DNA from: Akanthomyces muscarius
Taxonomy: Eukaryota; Ascomycota; Sordariomycetes; Hypocreales; Cordycipitaceae
NCBI RefSeq assembly: GCF_028009165.1
Contig: NC_079246.1
Span: 3,782,001 to 3,846,000 of the forward strand
Direction of reading: 5' to 3'
Length of the DNA stretch: 64,000 nucleotides
The translations under genes and the position numbers were made by a program. The notes beneath the pieces are model-generated. The model saw nothing but the letters and a program-made list of their open reading frames with translations. It searched no databases and had not been told where the DNA came from. Positions 37,710 through 49,301 of the stretch are shown here, piece after piece (the stretch's first letter is position 1; each line of letters opens with the position of its first letter).

Positions 37710-40700
37710 ATGGCCCCCTCCTTTGTTGGCAACCGCAGCAAGGGTTTCCTTGTCTTCCTATATGCTTTTTTTTATGTTCTTACAACTGTTACCGCGCAGG
37801 ACTGTAGCGCGTCAAACCATTGCGCTGTTGGATGCTGCACCAAATGGGGGTTTTGCGGCCTCGGTCCTGAATGTGAGTTTATGACCTAAACTATGACCGC
37901 GTGACGAAAAGGAAAGGTATACTAATAAGAGTATAACTGAAAAGACTGCAACTCTGATATTTGTGTCGCCAACTGTGACAGAAAGTCCCAGTGCGACCCC
38001 GGCGGTTTCGGTTCCAAATATGCCGAGCGCGTCAAGTGTCCTCTGAATGTCTGCTGTTCTAAATTCGGATTCTGCGGCCTCACAGAGGAATTTTGCGGCA
38101 ATAAAAAGGTCAAGAAGAGGTCTTGTGGCGATGGCCACGAGTTGCAGCGCGTGGTCGGGTACTACGAGGGTTGGTCAACTCAGAGGCCATGCAACCGATT
38201 CGTCCCCGAGCAGATTCCTCTTGGCGTTTACACGCATTTGAACTTTGCTTTCGCTACAATCAATCCAGTCACTTTTGAGATTCAGCCGGCTTCTCATAAA
38301 GATCCGGAGTATTACAAGCGGTTGACCTATCTCAAGCGCCTCGATCCAGATTTGAAAGTCTTCATAGCAATTGGAGGCTGGACGTTCAATGACCCTGGCC
38401 CAACGGCAACGACATTTTCTGATATTGCTCGATCTAAAGCAAACCAAGATGCATTTATCAAGTCCCTGATAAGCTTTATGGCTACATACGATTTTGATGG
38501 TGTAGATCTCGATTGGGAGTATCCCGGGGCAAAGGATCGCAGCGGCCGCGATGAAGATTTTGAGAACTTCCCCAGTTTCATGGCAGATTTGAAGAAAGCT
38601 CTCAAGTCTACAGGCGGAAGAGATGGAATAAGTATTACGTTACCGGCATCATATTGTAAGTTAATGCGGCCGAGATTGCTGCAGCAGAGTTCTACTAACC
38701 AATAGCGAAGGGTATCTGCAGCATTTCGACATTGTTAAACTGGCACCGCACGTGGATTTCTTCAACATGTGAGTAGGACTGAAACAGAAAAGGACAAGTC
38801 TCAATACTCGGCCAAAGAAACAGGTGCTAATTGACTAAAAATAACATTATAGGATGACGTACGATCTTCACGGTACTTGGGATCAAGGCAACAAATGGGT
38901 CGGCCCATATCTCAATGCGCACACCAACCTGACGGAAATAGAAGAAGGTATGAATCTCCTGTGGCGAAATAATATCAACCCAAACAAGGTCGTTCTTGGA
39001 ATGGCATTCTACGGTCGAGCATTTACGGCCGTTGACGGGAACTGTCGACAGCCTGGGTGCACCTATGCATCGGGCGCGCCGGCTCAAAGATGCAGCAAGG
39101 AGGTAAGCGTCATGCTCAACTCTGAAATACTGGACGTCATAAAGGAAACGAGTGCGAAGCCGTATCTGGACAAGAAAGCCGCGGTGAAGGTATTGCCTTT
39201 CGGGGACAGACACTGGGTGGCATACGATGACGAGGAGACCTTTAAACTGAAGGCTGCCTTTGCTCGGAGTCAGTGCATGAGTGGCCTCATGGTCTGGGCC
39301 GTATCACACGACACGAAGAATGCTGATTTTACCGGTGCACTCGCCCTCGCCGTTGGTAGAAAGTTCCCGTCGCTTCCCAACCTCGTCCGCCTGCCGGTGG
39401 GCAGCGACGACGGGCTCGAGAAGGTCGTCACCAAGCAGCCGCAGTGCATGTGGACAAACTGTGGCGAGGAGTGTCCGAGTAACTGGGTTCGGGTCATGCG
39501 CCAAGGACCTGGTGCGAGGAAGAACGAGCGCATGGCCGATCCGACAGGCTGCGGCGACCGTGGACTGCATTACTTCTGCTGTCCTCCCGATACCGAGGCG
39601 CCTACGTGTGGCTGGTACACGCACAACAATGGCAAATGCGATCCCAAGTGCCCTTCTGGCTTCACCGAGGTCGGAGCTCTCCAGGAGCACTGTAACAATG
39701 GCAAATACCAGGCCGGCTGCTGCACCGTCGGCGGCAGCAACATGAAGCTGCACGAACAATGCAAATGGTTGAACTGGCCCGATTGCGACGCTGGCAAGTG
39801 CGAAGCCGATGAGGTCGCCCTGTCGTCGACAGGAAACGGCGGCGGCGAGTGTAGAATGAGGAACTGGAACGACTTCCTCTCGCCGATCGAGCTCGAGGAG
39901 CGCAAGTACTGCTGCGACAGCAGCGAGAACCAGAAGTGGGAGGACTGCCAGTGGTACGACTCTCTCGGCGATGGCCCGGCGGACGACAGTGTCTTTTGCC
40001 GTACAGGTTGTCCGCCCGATCGAGTCCGCGTGGCCATGGATACCTTTGTCAACGACGGAGCCAACGGCCGACGCTGTAAGCGCGGCGGCCGATCCAAATG
40101 CTGCATCCCCCGATCTGCGACCGTTACAAAACGAGAGTCTTCCAAGGACGCGTTGTATCGCGATACGCTGACAGAGTTTATCAAGAGGCCCGTATGCGAG
40201 AACACTTCGCTCAAACGATCCCTCCCGCTGCTGTCGGAAAGTCACGAGCCAAAGGGCCATGTCCGGCGCGGCAAACTGCAGCTGAGAGCCTCCTCCGCGG
40301 ACGAGGAGCGCGTCGTGCGGTTTGTTGGTCTGATTGTCACGCAGACGGCTACTAGCAGCCAGGTTGCCATTTGGGAGCAGGTCGTCGCCACCAAGTACCC
40401 TGGCCTGAAGCCACAGCTCATCTGGTCCTGGCTCAAGAACAGCGCATATGCAAACGACTATGGATGGTCGCACTTCTCGACGCTATTCGCCTGCAACCTC
40501 CCGCACTACAATCAGTTGATACAGGGTAAAGGCGTGTCTTGCCCTTGCAAGACAGAGGTCTGCTGTCCGGGAGGCGGCAACGAATGCAGCGACGAGGGAT
40601 TCGCCGAGGATGACAGCTCCGATACCAGCAGGCGACGGTCTGACGGCTCAGAGTCTCCAGAGCTTCTGGAGACAAGAGACGATGAGACTGGGGTTTTTAA

Positions 40701-42069
40701 TGCGTCTGAAAGTGCTAAAGCCGTGCTATTCGCCGGCTCTAGAGTCCCTCCAGGTGATCCTCGACCTTACTCTACATCATTTACGACAGGGCAGGTACTC
40801 AGTTTTTTCTCTCTCGCGGTAAGTTACACATCTCCTTTTAAGGAAAACATTGTTTTCTCAGTCATCTATGTTTGCTCGGAATATTTGACGTTAACAGATA
40901 CATTTTTTCTGTTAGTATCAACCAAGCAACCTCTTATCAGCCACAAGTCCTATAAGGAATTTCGGTCTTACATTTACGGGCGATGGTGATTGCGTTAGTG
41001 TTGAGGTTCATTATGAGGTGGTGCTTTTCGGACAACCTGGATACCATAGTAAGTTCTTTCTATACTTGTGAGCCTCTATGAGCTGAGATAAACTACGTAT
41101 TAACTGGCAGGGTTCTAGTGGAACACATTCTTGAGCTCAATACCATATACCGGTTTTTTGGAGCTGCTGAAAGTGGACATTTCCCAGACATGACCTTGGA
41201 TCCGCATTACCGCGTACCGGCCAGCTTCTTTATGACTTTGAGCAGGAATTATGGTATCGGGCCTCCCATGAGGGGCGGTCAACTAAGCGGCGTTCCAATT
41301 GTTCGAATCATGAATGCTCTCGGGAGTCTGGATTTCAGCGACCATTTCGTGTTAGCACAGGGCGGACTGAATATGTTGAAAACAAAGGTGAGATGGTTAC
41401 CAATCTTAAATACTCGACTTTCACTCTCTGTTTCTTCCTTCCTTCCTTCCTTCCTTCCTTCCTTTCTTCCTTCCTTCCTTCCTTCCTTTCTTTCTTTCCT
41501 TTTTTTCTTTCTTTTTAGCCGCATCTTACTTCTTACTTTACTGATGCGTTGATACTAACCACGTCTGCAGATCTGGAAGTTGAATGAGCCAGTTGGGCAT
41601 GACATCATGGCAAATTACCTAGATCGAGCGACTACCGACGGTAGCTTCCTCCGCGAGATAAGACAGGTAAGGAGGAGAATGCTATAATCAATACGTTTCA
41701 AGTTGGAAAAAGACTAAAATTTCCTAGATCATCGCCGTATTCAGCTATTACGGCGACCACATCGTCTGGCAGAACATGTTGGGAACGTATTGGGCAGTAC
41801 GTGAGGAGCTTATGAGAGCACAGAACATATACAACATCCAAAACCCGGGGGCGACTGTGGATGTGGTCCATGTTTGGAGCTTGTACATGAAGTCTCTTTT
41901 CCGGCAGCAGCAGTTTCTCGCGCTCGACTTCATCAACGACTGGTACCTGCGCGCGATAAACCTCTACGCCAACGACAACAGCGATGACGTAATCATGTTC
42001 ATTGCAAGGCTGTCGACACTATTTAGGTATACAAGAGACATAGAGCTACCTATTGAGACCATGCAGTAA
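37710..42069 (+). CDS. GH18 chitinase with chitin-binding modules (killer-toxin-like subgroup)
   Basis: Eight exons: 37710-37872, 37945-38655, 38711-38768, 38853-40818, 40916-41048, 41119-41387, 41571-41666, 41728-42069, all junctions in frame, 1245 aa. An upstream ATG at 37668 would add 14 residues before the signal peptide. Two hevein-type CBM18 modules (CCTKWGFCGLGPEYC near residue 45; CCSKFGFCGLTEEFC near 90) precede the GH18 barrel (VVGYYEGWS from about 122), with the catalytic DGVDLDWEYP near 240 and FNMMTYDLHGTWD near 310. A long Cys-rich region (about 500-740) and a conserved C-terminal part follow. Large modular chitinases of this kind (subgroup C, related to the chitinase subunit of yeast killer toxins) are commonly next to LysM genes; here the neighbour is the GH55-LysM gene. 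Secreted, cleaves chitin. Confidence 0.88.
41432..41490. repeat. CTTC microsatellite inside a chitinase intron
   Basis: Repeated TTCC/TTTC units fill much of the 183-bp intron 41388-41570, which explains why that intron is three times longer than the others. Confidence 0.9.
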
Positions 42070-42317
42070 AGGTCTGGCTTTTCTGTTATTTAGACCAAGA
42101 TGGAGCCAAGGCCCGTCCAATGTTAGCTACTGGTTAGGTGGGGAGAAAAAAACCAGGAAAAGAAGAACAAAAAAAGCGTCTAGATATGGTTAGTGTATAC
42201 TCCGGTGTCTTTCCTATCATTTATGATCTTTTATATGACTATAATTTTTATCATCTTATTCTATTGATGCTCGATACTCTTGTCACTCTTCGCGGTCCCA
42301 AAACGGCTGTACCTGCG

Positions 42318-43115
42318 CTATTCGCACAACCAGGGCAACCAGGCTTCCCCAGTTTCCCCCAGCCAAGGAGCTGACATAAAATTGTCCGAATCCTCTGCCC
42401 CAAGTCCTGCGTGCCACAGCACTCCTGGCCTGACTGGGTCCGAGGTCACGACCAGGTAGAGCGGTACGTCCAGGAGCCCGAACCACAGGCTCGGCAGGAG
42501 TTTCCACGCGCCGTAGAACCAGAACACGCCGAGTCCGTCCCCCTCATCCGCCCAGGTCGAAATGACCGGACAGCACAGAAAATACGCGGCTCCCTTGTCG
42601 TCGCGCTCTTCGTACTCGGGCACGCGCAGCAGGTTCCTCATCGCCTGCTCATCCACCATGAGACACACCCTGTAGCGCGTGTCCTCGTTTTCGTACCCTG
42701 GACACGGGCTGAGCTCCTCGGCAAATGCGCGGAACCGAGCGGCAATAGCCTCCACTGTCGCGTTGTTCAAGGCGACGGGGTCCTCAATCACCTCGTTGCG
42801 AAAGCGCCGTAGCAGCTCGTTGTTGGGCGCCGGGTCCGGGTTCCAGACGGGCCTTACCCAGTCAATCTGAACATGTGTATATCGCCGCACAATTTTGTTC
42901 AGAACTTCGAGGGCCTTTGGGAATAGCTCGTCTGACTCTGGTGTGTAGACGGTCCTATATATCGTAAATCCCCATGTGCAGCCGTAGTGAGAAGCGGCAC
43001 AGTAATGATTTAGCTTAGCCAGGTCGCGATGGCAGCCGCGTTTCTTTCGGCAGTAGTGCCATGGCTCCGATGGCTCCAACAGCTCCTTGACGACCGGTGG
43101 AAAAGCGTCGTCCAT
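42318..43115 (-). CDS. Hypothetical protein (265 aa)
   Basis: A single uninterrupted frame with good codon use. It starts MDDAFPPVVKELLEPSEPWH and has a Cys/His-containing segment (CRKKRGCHRDLAKLNHYC, residues about 22-39) that could bind metal, then an acidic, Trp-rich body with VLNKIVRRYTHVQIDWVRP, and ends WLGETGEAWLPWLCE. No signal peptide or membrane span. I recall similar uncharacterised fungal proteins but know no function. It is tail-to-tail with the chitinase gene, about 250 bp apart. Confidence 0.6.
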   Translation of the reverse strand: MDDAFPPVVKELLEPSEPWHYCRKKRGCHRDLAKLNHYCAASHYGCTWGFTIYRTVYTPESDELFPKALEVLNKIVRRYTHVQIDWVRPVWNPDPAPNNELLRRFRNEVIEDPVALNNATVEAIAARFRAFAEELSPCPGYENEDTRYRVCLMVDEQAMRNLLRVPEYEERDDKGAAYFLCCPVISTWADEGDGLGVFWFYGAWKLLPSLWFGLLDVPLYLVVTSDPVRPGVLWHAGLGAEDSDNFMSAPWLGETGEAWLPWLCE

Positions 43116-43590
43116 AATGTCGCGTGTTCTATAGCAACTTGATGCTAGATCTTAATTAGAAAGTATTCAGGAGTATCGGTATCCGTATGCCAGTGAGGAT
43201 TGGCAACCGTTAGTCCGGTTCTTAAAGAGGGTTGAGAGTTACAGCTTGGCTTCGCACCACATGCACCGGTTTATTATGGGCCTTTGATCACATGACAAGT
43301 GAAATATACGGTGACAGAATCGCGCTTTGTGAAATTAATTAATGTATTTAAAGAGCGACCTTGGACCCTCCAAGGGCTGCAACCTTCCAGGCGTTCGCAG
43401 AGTGGGCACTGTTTAGCAACAATGCCTATTAGCGAACGAATCCGCTCCACGTGTTTGTGTTTTTGTTTTCTCATGTCTTTGAAAGAGGAAAAGAGGAAAG
43501 TTATCGTTGGCAAACAAGTTGGCTCTTTGGTGCCCATGGTGGAGTCGGGATTTGTCAGATCGAATTTGATTTGATTTGACTATTACGTCC
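43116..43590. other. Intergenic, no gene seen
   Basis: Promoter of the hypothetical gene at 43115 and flank of the large transposon. Overlapping short frames on both strands have no features. Confidence 0.45.
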
Positions 43591-43598
43591 GTCTGCGC
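43591..43598. repeat. Target-site duplication, left copy (GTCTGCGC)
   Basis: GTCTGCGC directly before the left terminal inverted repeat; the same 8 bp in the same orientation follow the right repeat at 51131-51138. The three bases before it (TCC) also match, so an 11-bp reading is possible. Eight to eleven bp fits Mutator-like elements (8 bp would also fit hAT). Confidence 0.75.
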
Positions 43599-43670
43599 GG
43601 GGGACTAGCTCACTGGTGGTGGTCGTAAAGCTATTGAAGGTTCAGGTGGGGCAAAAAGGCAAAAAGCGGT
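43599..43670. repeat. Left terminal inverted repeat
   Basis: Starts GGGGGACTAGCTCACTGG and runs through GGTGGTGGTCGTAAAGCTAT to GGTGGGGCAAAAAGGC. It aligns over about 70 bp with the reverse complement of 51060-51130, which starts GGAGCACTAAGCTCACTGG and contains GCGAAGCTATTGGAGG and GGTGGGGCAAAAAGCGG. Confidence 0.8.
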
Positions 43671-43946
43671 GAGTCTTGACCGCATATGCAATGCATATGC
43701 AATGGACGTACTGTGCGCTTGTCGGAAAGCTCATCTGCATACGCCATGCATATGCCGGCAGCCAGCTCTGCATATGCCCCCGGCCATAAATACGGTGTAG
43801 AAGAATTCTCATGCTATGGCGCAAAAGACGGTCAGAAAATTGAGTGAAGAGATAACAAGGAGAAAAATGATAAAGCACATAAGCCTCGCATATGCCATAC
43901 ATATGCTATTATCACACACAACAAAAATCAACTTCAATATTATTAC

Positions 43947-46900
43947 ATGATGTCATCACCAGAGTCAAGCGCGGTGAACCCTTGGGGGCAGCTGTTTCAG
44001 CATAATGAGGTAAGAATACCCTAATAAGGCTCTGGGCATATGCTAACAACATCAAGGACCTATTCGCCAACACTCTCGAAGACGATGACCCTACAAGCTT
44101 TTTTAATATCCCGAAAGAGATTATTGAAGAGTCTGGGCTTATGCTCAGTGGGCGCGGAGCGCGTGCTGTGAGCGTTCGCAAAGTGATTGATTGCATTGCT
44201 CTTCCAAGCTATCCAAAAGCATCGATGGATGGATTGGTATATATTATACCAAATATATCCCCGACATATGCTGGCGATAAGGTTGAGGAAGTGACAAACT
44301 TCATACAAGAGCAAATGAGTATTGTAAGTAATACTGGGCATATGCCAGTGCTATGCTCACTATCTACTAGGTACAGTTTGGTTCAACTCGGGTTGGCAAA
44401 TGCACAACTGTTTCTCTGGTATTCTTGTGAGTAAATTCTTCAAGTGTGCAGATGCTGAGCATATACTGACTAGAGATAGGGAGCAGATGCTTGGAAAAGG
44501 AGCGCAGGCACAGTGCTGGCATATGGCCTTCAAATGCACTGGAATACGAGTCTGCTCAAAAATCAAGCAAGATCTTATAACCTACCAAGACGACTGGAAT
44601 AATGGTTTTAACCCAGAGAATATTGGCCGCATACGCCAAACATATGCCACAAGTATTGATACCATGGAGATTGACGAACGCACACGAATGAAGACGGAAG
44701 CAGCATACCTGGCATATAAGAAGATATGGGATAGTTCACGACGCCCTTGTCGGCTACTCCCTGTATCAGAAGACCCTGAGAGTCTACCAGGCATATGCTG
44801 CGAAGAGCAACTAATGACCTGGGTCCAGACTGACGGGCAGTACTTTATTGGCTGTCCACAAACATCGAATGAGGCCTGTCAGCACACACAGCTCCGAGTT
44901 GTTATTGGTAATATTGACCTAGCATATCTTCAGCATATGGTCGAGTATGGGTTACACGAGCCCGAGGAGCCTCTACGCGATACTTGCTCTTTTTGGGATG
45001 CCTCAAATACACGGAGAAAGGACTGTGGTAAGTGATAAGAATATATAGAATGTAGAGTGAGCATATGCTAATAATATATAGTATTTCAGCATAAGGATAT
45101 ATCCCGCCTACGTCCACACAGTTGCCGTGTTAAATTTGACGTCTACATACCAATTAATAACCGCCGTTTCCCTTGGTATATGCTCAGCACACGCGACGTC
45201 CATACCCACGTTCCACCGCCACCAAAAAACATACCACAAGATATTCTTAAACATCTTATTTATGCCCTCTCTGAGCGAGATGATTTATTATATCTAACTG
45301 CTCGTAAGTATTATTCTATACTATTTAAAGCATATGCTAATAACATACCCTATAGGGAAAATATTTTTAAGCCCTTTACTTAATGAATTCCTTAAAAAGT
45401 ATAAGGCTAAGAATATTCGGAGCATCCACCCAGCATTGAATTGTGAGGATAAAATACATGCAATACTTATACGTGCACGATTCCTTAAATACCCTGAGGG
45501 TAATGATATTGCAGGTAAGTGCTATTTAGAATGTTGTGGGCATATGCGCTAACCATGCTAGGTGTACAACGAGAATTCTGCCTTGACCAAATCCGTGAGC
45601 CAAACCAGCAATGGATACGTGAGATCAAATTCTACGGCTCTGAGTATTGGATCATCATATGCTCAAAAAGCCAGGCTTCTGCTGCTCAGAAGGCAAGATG
45701 TATACAAATTGATCTATCTTTTAAGATGATTCGAGGGAAAGCAAATATTCTTAGCATCTCAAGCTGGAATGACACTTCTAATCGTAAGCATATGCCCAGT
45801 CCAGATAATACCTATCTCTAACCTACATATCTAGTTCGCGAAACATATATTTATGCTATAACAACAATCACAACTACAGAGGCATACACTGATGTAAGTA
45901 AGTGCCCAGCATATACCCAGGACACTACTGATCTAAATAGATGTTCGCAGCAATGTTTCGGTGGCTTGGTGACATTGGTGGCTTTAGCATACGCTGGCAC
46001 CATCTCGAGCATATGCCACACGGAAGACCTCCTCCTATGTTCTATACAGTGACGACAGATATGGATGGGAAGCAAGCACATGGTGAGCAGCTACACAGCA
46101 TATACGGAGAATATAGCTAATATCATTAGGACTTGGCAATTACTTACAAAGTCTTGATTCACGATGGACCTGGCAAGAACATTTAGAGCATGTGCTTATC
46201 TTCTGCCAGGTACATGTCCAACGGAACTGGCGACATAACCATCCTGATGCTCCTGATGAGTATACATATATGTCGCTCCTAGACTCACCATCTGCTGAGA
46301 TCTATAATGAGGAAGTACGTCAGCTTATTGAGGCACACCCTGAGAGAGCAAGTTGGTTTAAAGCAAAAACAGCTCCCTGGGTTGTTGCTGGGCTTGTTGC
46401 AAGTGCCTCAAAGGTGCCTCCAAAATGGCGATTATATGCTCAGAAGAATACGAATATCGCAGAGAGTGGCCATTGGGAAGACTACTCTGCTGTAGGACAG
46501 CACCGCAGCCTACTATCAGGTATCCTAGGGCTACGTCAGCATGTGCTGGAGAAATGCTTCAAGGTCCAAACACAAACAGACCTAGGAGTAGCAGTAACAT
46601 GGCATAATCGAGGGCCTGTTGCCCGCATAAGCCGAGCATATCTTCGACGAGATACTACTAATCGCATAGCGCAAGATCGACGTATCTCTCAGCCAAACCT
46701 ACCCCTTAACCCACGGAATCCCTACCATGTTCGACCCGAAGGCTCAAGCCCTGCGTCAGCATATGCCTCCGATACACCAACAACTCCTGTCCCACAAAGA
46801 TCCTTGCAACCCTCTGAGCCCCCGTCCTCAACAGGTTCTGGGCACATGCCGGCAATCTCTTCGTCACAACACACAATACAGGCCAACAACGTAGGCCTAT

Positions 46901-47673
46901 ATGATGCCGAGAATACACGTATAACACCACCTACTCCATCACCACAAAATATACCACAAGAAGATGTGCAGACATTGGCGGAGCATATGCCTGCACAACA
47001 ACCGGCATATCCGCAAATACAGGGGACAGGTACGCCCCGGCCCTCCTCGGCAGTCGGTAGGCATACGCCCAAAACCGATGGGGCATCAACTGCATTACTA
47101 GAGCCTCTCACAGCACCAGCACTAGTTAGGCATATGACTGTAATTGAGCTTAATAGCCTGTTAGATAGTGATCAGTTGGAAACAATCGATCTATCTACAG
47201 TCCCAGCCGCGGGCATATGCCAGGATGATGATCTATCAATCATCAGTATAAGAGCTTTAACACCAAGCCGTATTAGACCAATTACTGATGCAGATTGTAA
47301 ACCAGTAAGTAATAGACATAATATAGGCATATTCCCAGGACTAACTTTCTCTAGGAACCAAAAACACCACAACAACAAAAACGGGATCGCTCTAGCTCAT
47401 CAGCAACGTGCTCACTACCATCAATTTCTCAGATATCTCTACGACCAAAACGGCCCCGGCATATGCCAGAGATAGATCAATTTGATGATGCTGAGATTTC
47501 TGCACTTCTTCTACAGCAGAAGGTGGTCAGAGAGGAGTATAAAGATCTTATTCAAGAGGATATTCAACATATAAAAGAAAAGTGTCAAAGACTCAGACAA
47601 GGTATATGCTTAAGAGAGTTTTAAAAGATACTTAACTAATTTATATATAGGAAAGGAAAAAAGAATAAGCTAG
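43947..47673 (+). CDS. Putative DDE transposase (Mutator-like) of the palindrome-array element
   Basis: Thirteen exons: 43947-44009, 44057-44236, 44282-44323, 44371-44426, 44474-45027, 45082-45303, 45356-45514, 45562-45783, 45835-45893, 45941-46082, 46130-47304, 47355-47601, 47651-47673. The 12 introns are 45-54 bp and all junctions keep the frame, giving 1047 aa. Possible zinc-binding segments: FKCTGIRVCSK near residue 145 and CRVKFDVYIPINN...HTHVPPPP near 315-350. Catalytic core: CIQIDLSFKMI (Asp about 476), FYTVTTDMDGKQA (Asp about 559), CQVHVQRNW (a C-x2-H as in Mutator transposases) and NTNIAESGHWED (Glu about 678). The C-terminal 300 residues are Pro/Ser-rich, with a basic RPKRPR and a final coiled-coil-like helix. 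Every intron carries the palindrome or a near copy. Confidence 0.75.
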
Positions 47674-47727
47674 TTTTTTTTCGTTTTTTTACGCTAGATT
47701 GAAAATTAGATATTAAATAAGTATATG

Positions 47728-48744
47728 CTAGGAAAATGCTAAGTGGCTTACTTGTGATAACTTTTGTAAAGCCCGGGTAGTCTTTTTAGGTGAAGTAGTT
47801 GCGTAGCATATGCTCTGCGACTTATTAACTCTTATCACGGACTCTGTAGAGGTAATATCCTCAGGCATATGCTGACTGCTAGCTGTGTACATTCTGGCTG
47901 TGTCCTCAAGTGAGGAGTCTGTGTTAATTGTGGTGTCTGGTTGACCGTTGTCTGAGCATATGCTGGTTTGATCCCGCTCTGATCGTGTGGTTGTAGGATC
48001 TAATGTGGGAGAGACTGGCACACCGTGAGCATATGCACACGGTGTGTTGAATGTATTTTCGAACAACATCTGTCGGAAACTTGAACGATGGAATTGTCTA
48101 CCATATTTCTGTGCAAATGCTAGGTCTTGTTGGCTATAAGATTATTAGCATATGCGTATAATATGAATAGTAGATACCTACGCAAGATACTCAAGCTCAG
48201 TCGCTACCTTATATAAAAATGAGGTCTTTGGTAGGTTTTTTGGCTCACGCTGGTACCGAGCATCACGCCAACCGCCATTGAGAACCCAGGCGCGAATAGT
48301 ACTACTAAGTGTAAGCATATGTCACGTCTATTCTAAAAGAATACTTACTTCTCTCCAATTAGGCGTTCTTCGTCTGATATATTCGCCTTATTTGGGAGGC
48401 GGATATGGTAGGGATGTGCTGTTCGAATGTGACGATAAAACTAAAGTATTTGATAAGTATATCCCTAGCAAGCGCCTGGCATATGTTAGGCCACCTACAT
48501 TCACATTCTCAGTATATACCCTTCCACACATTCTGCCAGTACTGTTGACAATAATATCACAAATGTGTGTGTTGACACGGGAGAGAATTTGTGTGTTTTT
48601 CTTCTCAACTGGTCCTAAAATAGAGTTAGCATATGCTGATAAAGTGATATAAATATTCTGACCATGATGGAAGCCAAACTTTGATGGATTTGATGCATTT
48701 ATCACATCAATATCTGTATACTCTAATAGAAGTTGTCGCGCCAT
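47728..48744 (-). CDS. Second protein of the palindrome-array element, unknown function (265 aa)
   Basis: Five exons, 48744-48663, 48614-48520, 48440-48349, 48304-48182 and 48133-47728, introns 48, 79, 44 and 48 bp, all in frame. It starts MARQLLLEYTDIDVINA and includes RFYRHIRTAHPYHIRLP and AWVLNGGWRDARYQREPKN, then FAQKYGRQFHRSSFRQM, ending in a Ser/Thr-rich tail with RVNKSQSICYATTSPKK. No known domain recognised; the His/Cys/Arg content could suit a nucleic-acid-binding role. It is convergent with the transposase gene (54 bp apart). Palindrome copies in its last exon are read through as CAYAHG, SICSD, QHMPED and SICYAT. An accessory transposition protein is an inference. Confidence 0.6.
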
Positions 48745-49301
48745 CTTACAGGAATCTCAGTAGAAGATGTAAGGAGGAAGAGGGGTATATGCCTGATTAA
48801 TTTCTATACTAGGCGGGACGGATTATTATTAATCCATAGCTTACGCATTTTTCCTCCGCATAGAAATATCTTTATAGTAAGCATAACTTATAGCGAGCAT
48901 ATGCTAGATTACGAAATAACCTAGTAAGTGTCCAGGGGCTGCCTGCCCGCTACTAGCCCGTATTATGTATTGGAATTTCAGCATATGCCGAAAAAAAGTT
49001 GACTGCCTCGCCGCGCGGTCTGTAGGGTAGCCTGCCTGCCTTACGCTAGCTAGGCGCAGCTGGCAGCCTGTAGCCGTTTAAATCTCTCGGCATATGCTCA
49101 CAACATGCACATGAGGGACAGAAAAGATTGGGAAATGACTTTTTATTTTTCGGCATATGCCGAGGGTATCCTTCCGGTCTGCTTGCCGGGAACAAAAACA
49201 TCGCCGCCTGCCTCTCAGCATATGCTGAGCACCCTCCTGAAATTCACGAAAACAACAAAGCAAAAAACTGTCCAAGTCCCGAGGAAAGGCTGGGCATATG
49301 C
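48745..49301. other. Spacer inside the transposon between its second and third genes
   Basis: 557 bp without a supported gene; six exact palindromes lie at 48897, 48981, 49090, 49153, 49218 and 49294. It must contain the promoter of the 265-aa gene and the 3' end of the 280-aa gene. Confidence 0.5.

Noticed and set aside
39304..40473. 389-codon minus-strand frame within the chitinase gene
   Set aside because: Antisense shadow of the GC-rich Cys-rich chitinase exon; no domain.
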